Shown here piece by piece: positions 5,172-11,632 of a stretch of DNA of 11,632 nt. Made by a program: the position numbers and the translations under genes. Numbering within the stretch: position 1 is the stretch's first letter; each line of letters opens with the position of its first letter. Origin of the DNA: an uncultured bacterium. Lineage in GTDB: Bacteria; Cyanobacteriota; Vampirovibrionia; Gastranaerophilales; Gastranaerophilaceae. The stretch spans positions 1-11,632 of the forward strand of contig CASGAK010000011.1 in assembly GCA_949299435.1 (NCBI GenBank), in the 5' to 3' direction. Under the pieces are notes generated by a model, which saw only the letters and a program-made list of their open reading frames with translations, was not told the DNA's origin and did no database searches.

Positions 5172-7742
5172 TTATCCTTTTTTAGTTTCTGTTGTTTGTG
5201 GAATAGGCTTTGGAGTTTTCATTTTTCCGAAGAAAAATTGAGCTAATACAGTAACCCCAAGCAAAGCTGCTCCTGCAGTACCGAATGTCTTTAACCATTG
5301 TTTTGTATTGTACGTTTGTTTACAATAGTTATGAACAACCTGATCGGTCGCGGCTCCAAGTAATTCAAAAATTACTTTATCATTTAAATCATTTGCCTCT
5401 GTAAATGTTCTATGGTGAACTTTTTCTATATATTTAATATCACCTATTTTATCGTAGATAACTTTTCTGTATTCATTAAATTCATCTAGCAGACCTTCAA
5501 AAGGTTTAAATAATTCTTCTGTTTCAGGTAGTAGTTTTAATTTATATTGCAGCTCCATTGAGCTTTTAAATTGTGTACTGTCTGCAGGCATGTCAATTTT
5601 ACCTGCTGTTTTTTCCGGTTTTATGTATTTATAAACAACTTTTCCATTTTTACATTGAATATTACTTTTGTCGTTTGGATCTATATCAGCTTCTCTAAGA
5701 TAGAAGAATTTTGTGTAGAAATCTGCACTATGTGCATTAATTCCAACTATTTTGGACATTTCAATTATATCTTCTTTAATTTCTCTTTGTAAATTATTGA
5801 AGCCTGACAATTCTTCTAAATTGCCCACAGCAACACGTCTATAAGTTGCAATAGAGTTTATGATTCTGTAGAAGGAACTTTTAACTCCTAATAGACGATG
5901 TTTTACCATTGATTTGTAAATCTCTTTGTATGAGCCATTTTTATTGTATGGGAATCTGTAGTAAAAATCTGAGCCTACAAGTTCTTTTTTAACATGCTCC
6001 AGACCACCTATTTGTGAAATTTTTTCTACAAATTTTCCAAAAGTTTTATCAAGGGCTTTATCATAGTTGGTCGCTTCTGCTTTATGCAGCAAATCATCAT
6101 TTACATCTAGTTTATTAATTGTATTATTGATTTTATAAATTTGTTTTAGCATACTTTTAACAAACTTTTTATAACGAGTTTTATCAGATGCAATATAATC
6201 ATAAGATTTTCTAATTACATCTGTAATCGGTAGTCTGTCGTCTTTTAATGCTTCAACCTGACTGCTTGTAAGTCTTATTTCTTTTATAAATGTTTTGACT
6301 GTATCTGCCCATAAATTTGCGATGGTTGTTTCTGCTCTATTACCCAGTTGTTCTAATGCATAGTTGTTTAATACTGTTAAATCATTTTTTAAATCATTAA
6401 ATGCACGTGTAACTTTTTTAATAGTTTTTTGATTATTAGCATTCAATGTGGCATAAGTCTCAGCACTAAGTCCTTGCATAATAGGGTTGTTTTTAGCACT
6501 TAATCTGTTTAAATTAGCGATAACAGTTCTTGTAGCTAATCCAGGTGTATCAGGGTGTGCTTTTTTATATTCTTCTACATTTGAGATTATTTTTCGTGAA
6601 AAATCTCTAAATATCCTATTTAATGTAATATTTGTCTGTTCTGCTTGGTAATAACCTTTTTCATAGTCAAAATATTTTAGCAGTTCTTCTTGGGTAGGAA
6701 TAATTTCCTCGATTATTTCAGGTGCAATTTTACCTTCCAATGCTTTTTTAGAGGCACTGACTATTATATTAATTGAGTTGTCATTAATTACTTTATTTCC
6801 TGATTCAAACATGTTTTTCAAGTCTTTTGAGACCGCATTTTCTAAGTTTTTAGAAATAAAGTCTTTTGTAATCATATTAGAAATTTGTTCTACAAGTTTA
6901 TTCGTTAACGGTTGATTTTTGTTTATTGATAGTAATTCATTAACTTCTTTAATTAAACTGTCATCTTTTACTTGTGATAATTTGAAGTCTTCAATTGTTT
7001 TGTGATTTGAGTGGTTTTTGATTGCTGTAATTATCTTAGAGAATGGTCCTTCAAGTTGATTACAAATGAGAGCACTCATTATTGGGGTTGCAAAACCTGC
7101 TGTAAGCATCCAAAGGGTATTATTTTGGATAGCAATTTTTTTCATTTTTTCTTGTATGAAATCCCGTCTGTTCTGAATATTTCGAGGTACCCCCATTGTA
7201 TCACCGATTTTGTTTATTTCTTCATCAGAATATAAATCCCAAGGTAAGAATTGGGGATCTTGGAAAAATGGTTTTTTACGTCCCATGCTGTCTTCATACT
7301 TTTGTTGCACGTTAAACCCATGAATCATCTGTGCGGGTATTTGTAGTGCAATTTTAGGCCAAAGTGCCATTGAGGCAAAAAATGAGCCAAGACCTACAAA
7401 TTCCATACCTTTAGTCATAGGAGTTTGTCTTTTGGTGTAAAGATATGCAGCGATAGCAAGACCGCCTATTTTCATACCCAAATCATTTAGTTTTCCTAAT
7501 TGGTGATCATTTGCATCTCCCTTTGCAGCACTACTTAGTGCTTTAATATCATAGGATATACTTTTAGCCATATTTATAGGAGTATAAAGAATATTGTCAT
7601 TAATTAACCTGCCTTGACCTTTTAGTGGTTTAATGAATTTTTTGTTTTTAAGTTCATGGTGAATATCAAATTCAGGTGCTTCTTTTTTAGCAGATGGATT
7701 TGTTTGTGTATGTATGAAGTTTTGGATTAAATTTGTTCTCAT
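5172..7742 (-). CDS. Large membrane protein of unknown function (856 aa), paralogue of the upstream gene
   Basis: No known family is recognised. There is no cleavable signal peptide. Hydrophobic segments lie at about 88-102, 113-138, 209-227 and 820-839, separated by a predicted soluble, helix-rich, Lys/Asn-rich region of roughly 580 residues (235-815). The N-terminal part resembles the 341-aa product of the upstream gene: a PWDLYSDEE motif (167-175) matches RWDLLYKS there, and after it both have a K-[IV]-x4-[MLG] stretch, a basic helix and a hydrophobic helix (WMLTAGFATP versus LWAATGVALA). Both end in a membrane helix followed by a K/P-rich tail. It therefore looks like an enlarged paralogue with a big insertion. 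The start is 2 nt after the upstream stop with only a weak Shine-Dalgarno (GGTG), suggesting translational coupling; the GH13 gene follows 4 nt downstream. Role unknown; the operon suggests a membrane partner or platform for the GH13 enzyme. Confidence 0.85.
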   Translation of the reverse strand: MRTNLIQNFIHTQTNPSAKKEAPEFDIHHELKNKKFIKPLKGQGRLINDNILYTPINMAKSISYDIKALSSAAKGDANDHQLGKLNDLGMKIGGLAIAAYLYTKRQTPMTKGMEFVGLGSFFASMALWPKIALQIPAQMIHGFNVQQKYEDSMGRKKPFFQDPQFLPWDLYSDEEINKIGDTMGVPRNIQNRRDFIQEKMKKIAIQNNTLWMLTAGFATPIMSALICNQLEGPFSKIITAIKNHSNHKTIEDFKLSQVKDDSLIKEVNELLSINKNQPLTNKLVEQISNMITKDFISKNLENAVSKDLKNMFESGNKVINDNSINIIVSASKKALEGKIAPEIIEEIIPTQEELLKYFDYEKGYYQAEQTNITLNRIFRDFSRKIISNVEEYKKAHPDTPGLATRTVIANLNRLSAKNNPIMQGLSAETYATLNANNQKTIKKVTRAFNDLKNDLTVLNNYALEQLGNRAETTIANLWADTVKTFIKEIRLTSSQVEALKDDRLPITDVIRKSYDYIASDKTRYKKFVKSMLKQIYKINNTINKLDVNDDLLHKAEATNYDKALDKTFGKFVEKISQIGGLEHVKKELVGSDFYYRFPYNKNGSYKEIYKSMVKHRLLGVKSSFYRIINSIATYRRVAVGNLEELSGFNNLQREIKEDIIEMSKIVGINAHSADFYTKFFYLREADIDPNDKSNIQCKNGKVVYKYIKPEKTAGKIDMPADSTQFKSSMELQYKLKLLPETEELFKPFEGLLDEFNEYRKVIYDKIGDIKYIEKVHHRTFTEANDLNDKVIFELLGAATDQVVHNYCKQTYNTKQWLKTFGTAGAALLGVTVLAQFFFGKMKTPKPIPQTTETKKG

Positions 7743-7744
7743 AA

Positions 7745-8770
7745 TTAGTTCACCACATACTTTCTTTCTTTGTCTATGATATCTGCACTATCAAGTTTTG
7801 ATGGCTTTTGAGCACTTAACATTACATTTGCTACACCTAAAAATGAGGCTCCGAGTGATGTAAATAGCAGAGCTTTTCCTGCATATTTGCTGACTTTTGA
7901 GCCGTCCCCATGGTAGAATTGGTATAGACTTTCCTCAAGGCTTCTGCCAAAGGCTGATAAACTTTTTCTAAATTCTTCTTTTTTCCAGAACTTAAAAGTT
8001 GCAACATTGAAGAACTCTTCCCAAGGTTTTTGGAATGCAAGTGCCACTCCTGTTGCAGCCCAAAGATATGATGTTATATTTTGTGCAAGATTTGTTTTTA
8101 CAACAATTTCTTTTATTCTCGGCTTAACTTCCTGATCTGAATCTTTTAGTTTAGTACCAAGTCCGAGTTTTTTAGCTACTTTATCATAATATGCATTACG
8201 AGGTCGTTTGCTTTCTGAGCTCTTGTAAAGCAAGTCCCATCTAGGGAATTCTACACTTTCAAATACTTTGTGATATTCAATACTTGTAATATCAGTGTCA
8301 TATATATCATCAGGTAATTCATAGTTTACTTTTGCATAAGGTAAATTTGTATCTACGCCGGTAAGCCATGCTACAGGAGTTGTAATTAAAGATTTTGACA
8401 TACTTTTGGCTAGCCCGTAGAATATTACTCCCAATGCCATTTTTCTGCCAATTGGCTTTGCAGCTTTTTGAGCTTCAGGTCCCACAAAAAGTTTTATTGC
8501 GGAATTGAATACCGCCATAAGGGTTGCACTGCCTATAAGATATGGAACTTGTCCCATTGTTAAAAATTCGTAAAAATTGGCATTTCTATTACCTTTAAGT
8601 CCTTTTGCAGGATACAGAGTTATTGCATTAGTAAATTTGTCCATACCGATGCGAAGACGGGTAGAAAAATTATTGCGTAATAATGTATCGTGATTATATT
8701 TTTTTTCGTCAGGTTTATCCGCAGAAAAATTTAATTGTTGGTTTGTATTACTGCTAACTGGTAAAATCAT
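7745..8770 (-). CDS. Multi-pass membrane protein of unknown function (341 aa)
   Basis: No family is recognised. I choose ATG at 8768-8770, because TGGAG (8776-8780) is 5 nt upstream of it. The frame can be extended to a TTG at 8785 but that start has no ribosome-binding site. The protein has a polar N-terminus with LNFSA at 13-17, likely membrane segments at about 76-96, 111-124, 232-246 and 299-318, a soluble loop (130-225) containing FPRWDLLYKSS (175-185), and a basic, polar C-terminus. The RWDL motif and the following helices align by eye with the larger protein encoded immediately downstream, so the two look paralogous. It is the first gene of the three-gene operon ending in the GH13 enzyme; gaps are 2 and 4 nt. 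It is probably a lineage-specific inner-membrane protein. No transporter, transferase or protease motif is visible. Confidence 0.82.
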   Translation of the reverse strand: MILPVSSNTNQQLNFSADKPDEKKYNHDTLLRNNFSTRLRIGMDKFTNAITLYPAKGLKGNRNANFYEFLTMGQVPYLIGSATLMAVFNSAIKLFVGPEAQKAAKPIGRKMALGVIFYGLAKSMSKSLITTPVAWLTGVDTNLPYAKVNYELPDDIYDTDITSIEYHKVFESVEFPRWDLLYKSSESKRPRNAYYDKVAKKLGLGTKLKDSDQEVKPRIKEIVVKTNLAQNITSYLWAATGVALAFQKPWEEFFNVATFKFWKKEEFRKSLSAFGRSLEESLYQFYHGDGSKVSKYAGKALLFTSLGASFLGVANVMLSAQKPSKLDSADIIDKERKYVVN

Positions 8771-8799
8771 TATTACTCCACACAAATTTATGCAATATA

Positions 8800-8829
8800 T
8801 TAATACCCCTGAAAGAAATATTTTGTCAG
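8800..8829 (-). promoter_or_regulatory. Candidate promoter of the three-gene GH13 operon
   Basis: On the minus strand CTGACA (8824-8829) is one base from the -35 consensus, and TATTAA (8800-8805) is an acceptable -10 at 18-bp spacing. It lies in the 97-nt gap after uppP, about 30 nt ahead of the operon's start. No terminator hairpin is visible between uppP and this site, so read-through from the kdsD-uppP operon is also possible. Confidence 0.38.
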
Positions 8830-8867
8830 TTAGATATTTATAATTTACATTTTTTTACAAACAGATC

Positions 8868-9713
8868 CTAGCCGTAAATGCTAAAGAAAAGAAGTGTTCC
8901 AAGGCCCGCTATGATACAATACCAGCCAAAGATTGCAAGTGAAAATTTTGATACAAATTTAAGAAAGTATTTAATACATAAATAACCTACTAATCCTGAT
9001 ACAATTGTTCCAAAAATTATTGCAATCCAGTTGTATGTAATAGCTTCATGCAAATCTATTTTAATAAAAGGATACACCATAGATGCTCCGAGAATAATCG
9101 GAATACTTAACAGAAATGAATATTTTGCTGCAGTTACTCTGTCAAGGCCTGTGAAAAGTCCTGTAGCGATTGTCCAGCCTGACCTTGAAAATCCTGGTAG
9201 TACTGCAAGACCTTGTGCGAGTGCAATTAAAATTGAGCTTTTTAAATCAACATTTTCTTTTTGTGCAACAACATGTTTAGAAATATATTCACTCACAAAA
9301 AGTACTATTCCTGTAATTATTAAAAGCCCTCCGACAATAGCTGGAGAATATACAAGCATTTCTGCAACATCATGCAAAGGAAGTGCAAGGGCAATTGTAA
9401 TTATTGTACCTAAAATTATAAAAAGTCCTATTCTAGCTTCTGGGTCTGAGTAATTTTTTGTTTTAATTGCATTTATTAATGCTTTTAAAATTGCGAGAAT
9501 TTCTTTTCTGAAAAATATTAGTACAGCAATTAAAGTCCCGAAATGGAGCATTATATCAAAAAAAACTTCTTCATTTGATTGCTGAGCGATTTCAATTCCT
9601 TTAAATACTTTATAAAAATTTGATGTGAAAACCAAATGTGCAGAGCTTGATATCGGTAAAAATTCACTCAATCCCTGTACAATTCCCATTAATATTGCTT
9701 GTATAAAATTCAT
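8868..9713 (-). CDS. uppP: Undecaprenyl-diphosphate phosphatase (UppP/BacA family)
   Basis: This integral membrane enzyme removes a phosphate from undecaprenyl pyrophosphate to regenerate the carrier lipid for peptidoglycan, O-antigen and other surface polymers. It also gives low bacitracin sensitivity when abundant. The 281 aa are close to the family norm (about 265-280). Both signature regions are present: QGLSEFLPISSSAHL (13-27, with catalytic-region Glu17) and LPGFSRSGWTIATGL (172-186, with Arg177). Seven or eight hydrophobic segments span the rest (for example 54-68, 96-112, 124-141, 198-215, 229-247, 258-278). It is the last gene of the kdsD-kdsC-queD-uppP operon. Its GAGGAG Shine-Dalgarno is formed by the final Glu-Glu codons of queD, whose stop is 6 nt upstream of the ATG, which implies coupling. 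Confidence 0.96.
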   Translation of the reverse strand: MNFIQAILMGIVQGLSEFLPISSSAHLVFTSNFYKVFKGIEIAQQSNEEVFFDIMLHFGTLIAVLIFFRKEILAILKALINAIKTKNYSDPEARIGLFIILGTIITIALALPLHDVAEMLVYSPAIVGGLLIITGIVLFVSEYISKHVVAQKENVDLKSSILIALAQGLAVLPGFSRSGWTIATGLFTGLDRVTAAKYSFLLSIPIILGASMVYPFIKIDLHEAITYNWIAIIFGTIVSGLVGYLCIKYFLKFVSKFSLAIFGWYCIIAGLGTLLFFSIYG

Positions 9714-9719
9714 TTATTG

Positions 9720-10082
9720 TTACTCCTCTTCATAATAGCTGGCACATGATGTTTGTGTTTCCCAAACGGAAATTTTGCTTAGCTGAACAATTTTTTCTTT
9801 TAATTTTGAATAAATAAAAGCAGCTATCATTTCAGAAGATGGACTCTCATTACGAAATTCCGGAATTTCGTTAATATCTTTATGATCGAGTAAATCCAAT
9901 ACAGCATTAAGTTCTTTTTTCAAAACTTTATAATCAATCAAAATATTGCTTTTATCAAGAGTTTCACCTTTTACAAACGCTTCCACCATCCAGTTGTGTC
10001 CATGTTGATTTTCGCATTCTCCATCATAATTTAAAAGGTGATGTGCGGCTGAAAAAAAAGCCTGTGTTTTAATTTCGTACAT
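9720..10082 (-). CDS. queD: 6-carboxy-5,6,7,8-tetrahydropterin synthase (QueD family)
   Basis: QueD converts 7,8-dihydroneopterin triphosphate to 6-carboxytetrahydropterin, the first committed step toward preQ1 and queuosine in tRNA anticodons. The 120 aa match the family (about 120). Zinc ligands are His14 (FFSAAH), His27 and His29 (HGH). Cys23 is the catalytic cysteine in C-x3-HGH, the QueD arrangement. LDHKDIN (65-71), PSSE (81-84) and WET (107-109) are the other conserved blocks. The mammalian-type PTPS relative uses the same fold; the Cys position favours QueD. It sits 24 nt after kdsC with its own AAGGGA Shine-Dalgarno, in an otherwise envelope-related operon. No other que genes are in the window, so the pathway partners (queE, queC, folE) must be elsewhere. 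Confidence 0.93.
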   Translation of the reverse strand: MYEIKTQAFFSAAHHLLNYDGECENQHGHNWMVEAFVKGETLDKSNILIDYKVLKKELNAVLDLLDHKDINEIPEFRNESPSSEMIAAFIYSKLKEKIVQLSKISVWETQTSCASYYEEE

Positions 10083-10106
10083 ATTTGTTATCCCTTCTTA
10101 AAATTT

Positions 10107-10595
10107 TTATTTGTTTTTTAAAATCAATTCACAAAATTCTCTTACAGCTCCTTTGCCTCCGTTTTTAGAGGATATAAAATGAGCTTTTTGTTTTACTTCA
10201 TCTACGGCATCACTCGGGCATGCTGCAAGTCCTGCTTTTTCCAAAATACATAAATCAGGCAAATCATCTCCCATATATGCAACTTCTTCCATAGAAAGAC
10301 TATATTTTTTGAGAATTTCATATAAAGTTTCCAACTTATTTTTAGAGCCTTGATGAATTTCTTTGAATTTCAAATTTTCAGCCCGATGCTGAACGGTACC
10401 ATTATTTCTGGCTGTAATTATGGCTGTAATTATGCCTGCATTATTTAACATAGTAATACCTTGTCCGTCTTTAGCATTAAAAGTCTTATATTCTATGCCG
10501 TTTTCATCGTAAGTTATGCTTCCATCGGTCATAACTCCATCTACATCAAATGCAGCCAGTTTAATTTTTGAAGCTCTAGATTCCAAATTATTCAT
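10107..10595 (-). CDS. kdsC: 3-deoxy-D-manno-octulosonate 8-phosphate phosphatase
   Basis: KdsC dephosphorylates KDO-8-phosphate to KDO, the inner-core sugar of LPS. It is a 162-aa C0-type HAD phosphatase without a cap domain, acting as a tetramer. The HAD motifs are clear: FDVDGVMTDG (Asp17 nucleophile, Asp19 acid/base), IITAR (Thr61), a lysine in GSKNK (85-87), and GDDLPD (109-114) for Mg2+. The C-terminal GGKGAVREFCELIL tail is the KdsC-type Gly-rich end that reaches a neighbouring active site. Its ATG overlaps the kdsD stop by one base (TAATG), and GGAG lies about 10 nt upstream inside kdsD, so the two are translationally coupled. The related N-acylneuraminate phosphatase family is an alternative, but pairing with kdsD supports KdsC. 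Confidence 0.95.
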   Translation of the reverse strand: MNNLESRASKIKLAAFDVDGVMTDGSITYDENGIEYKTFNAKDGQGITMLNNAGIITAIITARNNGTVQHRAENLKFKEIHQGSKNKLETLYEILKKYSLSMEEVAYMGDDLPDLCILEKAGLAACPSDAVDEVKQKAHFISSKNGGKGAVREFCELILKNK

Positions 10596-11581
10596 TAAGC
10601 AACTCCAGCTTTCAAAAGGTCATGGATATGAATAACTCCTATAGGTTTGTTGTTTTCATCAACAACTGCGAGTGCTGTGATAGAATATTTTTCCATCAAA
10701 TTAAGAGCACTAGCACCGTATGAATCTGCTGAAATACTTTTTGGATTTTGAGTCATTACATCTTTTATCAAAAGATCTGAAGTGTCGTGATATTTTAATA
10801 AAGTTCTCCTGATGTCACCATCTGTAAGCACTCCTGACAATTTGCCAAAATTATCTAAAATCATTGCCATACCGAGTTTAAATTGAGTAATAATCTCAAT
10901 TACGTCTGTGAATTTATCGTTTTCATGAGCAATAGGTAATTTAGAAGATTCTGCAAGCATAAGATCTTTGACTTTGTATAAGAATCCTTTACCTAATGCA
11001 CCTGACGGGTGGAATATAAGAAAATCTTCTTCTGAAAATCCTCTTTTTTCCAAAAGACATACGGCTAAAGCGTCACCCATTGCAAGAGTTGCTGTGGTAC
11101 TTGCTGTAGGTGCCTTATTCAAAGGACATGCTTCTCGTTCTACTGAGATATCCAATGTTACATCACTGGCATGAGAGAGTGTTGAATTTAAATTTCCTGT
11201 CATACCGATCATTGTGACACCAAAGCGTTTTATTAACGGTAAAAGGTTTAAAAGTTCTTGAGTTTCTCCGCTGTTTGAAATAGCTATAATGACATCGTTT
11301 CTTGTGATAATGCCTGAATCACCATGGGTACTTTCTGCCGGGTGTAAAAAATATGCAGGAGTCCCCGTAGAAGATAATGTAGCAGCTATTTTTCTTCCGA
11401 TAAGACCTGATTTGCCCATACCGGTTACTATTACTCTGCCTTTGCAGTTGTATAAAAACTCTATCGCTTTATCAAATTCTTCACCTATATTATTTTTTAA
11501 TCTCAAAATAGAATTTGCTTCTATCGTCAAAACTTCTTTTGCAAGTTCATTAATATTTTTTGTAGCCATTGCGATACCCAT
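10595..11581 (-). CDS. kdsD: Arabinose-5-phosphate isomerase (KdsD/KpsF/GutQ family)
   Basis: This enzyme interconverts D-ribulose-5-phosphate and D-arabinose-5-phosphate, the first step to KDO. The 328 aa match the family (about 320-330). The SIS sugar-isomerase domain spans about 46-180, with TGMGKSGLIGRKIAATLSSTG, PAESTHGDSG (His86) and ISNSGETQE. HPSGALGK (191-198) carries the conserved active-site histidine. Two CBS domains follow (about 205-265 and 272-328). The start at 11581 has a strong AGGAAGGG Shine-Dalgarno at 11588-11595; a second in-frame Met at residue 5 is less likely. It is the first gene of the visible operon, followed with a 1-nt overlap by kdsC, and this pairing identifies it as the LPS isomerase rather than gutQ. 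A catabolic paralogue elsewhere cannot be excluded. Confidence 0.95.
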   Translation of the reverse strand: MGIAMATKNINELAKEVLTIEANSILRLKNNIGEEFDKAIEFLYNCKGRVIVTGMGKSGLIGRKIAATLSSTGTPAYFLHPAESTHGDSGIITRNDVIIAISNSGETQELLNLLPLIKRFGVTMIGMTGNLNSTLSHASDVTLDISVEREACPLNKAPTASTTATLAMGDALAVCLLEKRGFSEEDFLIFHPSGALGKGFLYKVKDLMLAESSKLPIAHENDKFTDVIEIITQFKLGMAMILDNFGKLSGVLTDGDIRRTLLKYHDTSDLLIKDVMTQNPKSISADSYGASALNLMEKYSITALAVVDENNKPIGVIHIHDLLKAGVA

Positions 11582-11613
11582 ATCATACCCTTCCTAAAAC
11601 TTCTTTTGATTAA

Positions 11614-11619
11614 AGTATA
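11614..11619 (-). promoter_or_regulatory. Possible -10 element of the kdsD operon
   Basis: TATACT on the minus strand, 32 nt before the kdsD start, matches the -10 consensus at five of six bases. The matching -35 would lie beyond the window edge, so the call cannot be completed, and the operon could equally extend further upstream. Confidence 0.3.
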
Positions 11620-11632
11620 CAATAAAATCATA

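Noticed and set aside
4803..5246. 147-aa plus-strand frame opposite the GH13 and 856-aa genes
   Set aside because: It is antisense to two well-supported genes, with no ribosome-binding site or recognisable domain; hydrophobic composition arises from the complement of polar codons.
8771..8785. Extended start (TTG at 8785) for the 341-aa membrane protein
   Set aside because: The extension adds five residues from a rare start codon with no ribosome-binding site, and its codons contain the TGGAG Shine-Dalgarno that fits the ATG at 8770.
9031..9453. 140-aa plus-strand frame opposite uppP
   Set aside because: It is antisense to a clearly conserved membrane enzyme, with no start signals or family match.
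11289..11597. 102-aa plus-strand frame opposite kdsD
   Set aside because: It is antisense to a complete, conserved kdsD and begins within it.

Overview
The window is AT-rich bacterial chromosome with dense, ordinary gene packing. No tRNA, rRNA, CRISPR array, insertion sequence or phage gene is visible. KDO synthesis genes (kdsD, kdsC) point to a Gram-negative-type envelope with LPS. The type IV pilin-like protein, with its A|FTMAEVLITLGIIGIVAAMTLP leader and cysteine-rich C-terminus, and the lineage-specific membrane proteins fit the non-photosynthetic relatives of cyanobacteria (Vampirovibrionia/'Melainabacteria', perhaps gut Gastranaerophilales). That assignment is an inference from protein style, not a database match.

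Layout. (1) 29-1666, + strand: rplT with a strong terminator, a two-gene unit of small unknown proteins (57 aa cysteine-containing; 111 aa with one membrane segment) with its own terminator, then the YajQ-family gene. (2) 1667-1831: a relatively GC-rich, self-complementary non-coding stretch ending in a strong hairpin between convergent genes. (3) 1832-2943: a pilin-like gene (-) divergent from a small XRE-type regulator (+). Their intergenic region carries overlapping -35 elements, a palindrome, and a hairpin that pairs the regulator's Shine-Dalgarno sequence. (4) 2940-3296: panD (-), convergent with the regulator and sharing a TTAA stop overlap. (5) 3419-8770, - strand: a tight three-gene operon of a 341-aa multi-pass membrane protein, an 856-aa apparent paralogue of it with a very large soluble insertion, and a 582-aa cytoplasmic GH13 enzyme whose active-site region resembles GlgE-type maltosyltransferases more than amylases. 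(6) 8868-11581, - strand: kdsD-kdsC-queD-uppP, a coupled envelope/tRNA-modification operon.

How the genes fit together. kdsD and kdsC supply KDO for LPS, and uppP recycles the undecaprenyl carrier used for peptidoglycan and O-antigen. queD makes the queuosine precursor and looks like a passenger in the envelope operon. The most novel part is the 3419-8770 operon: two related membrane proteins of unknown function translationally linked to a GlgE-like enzyme, suggesting a membrane-associated alpha-glucan process. The pilin/regulator pair is a second candidate for new biology, because the arrangement suggests control of both genes from a shared operator plus translational control of the regulator.
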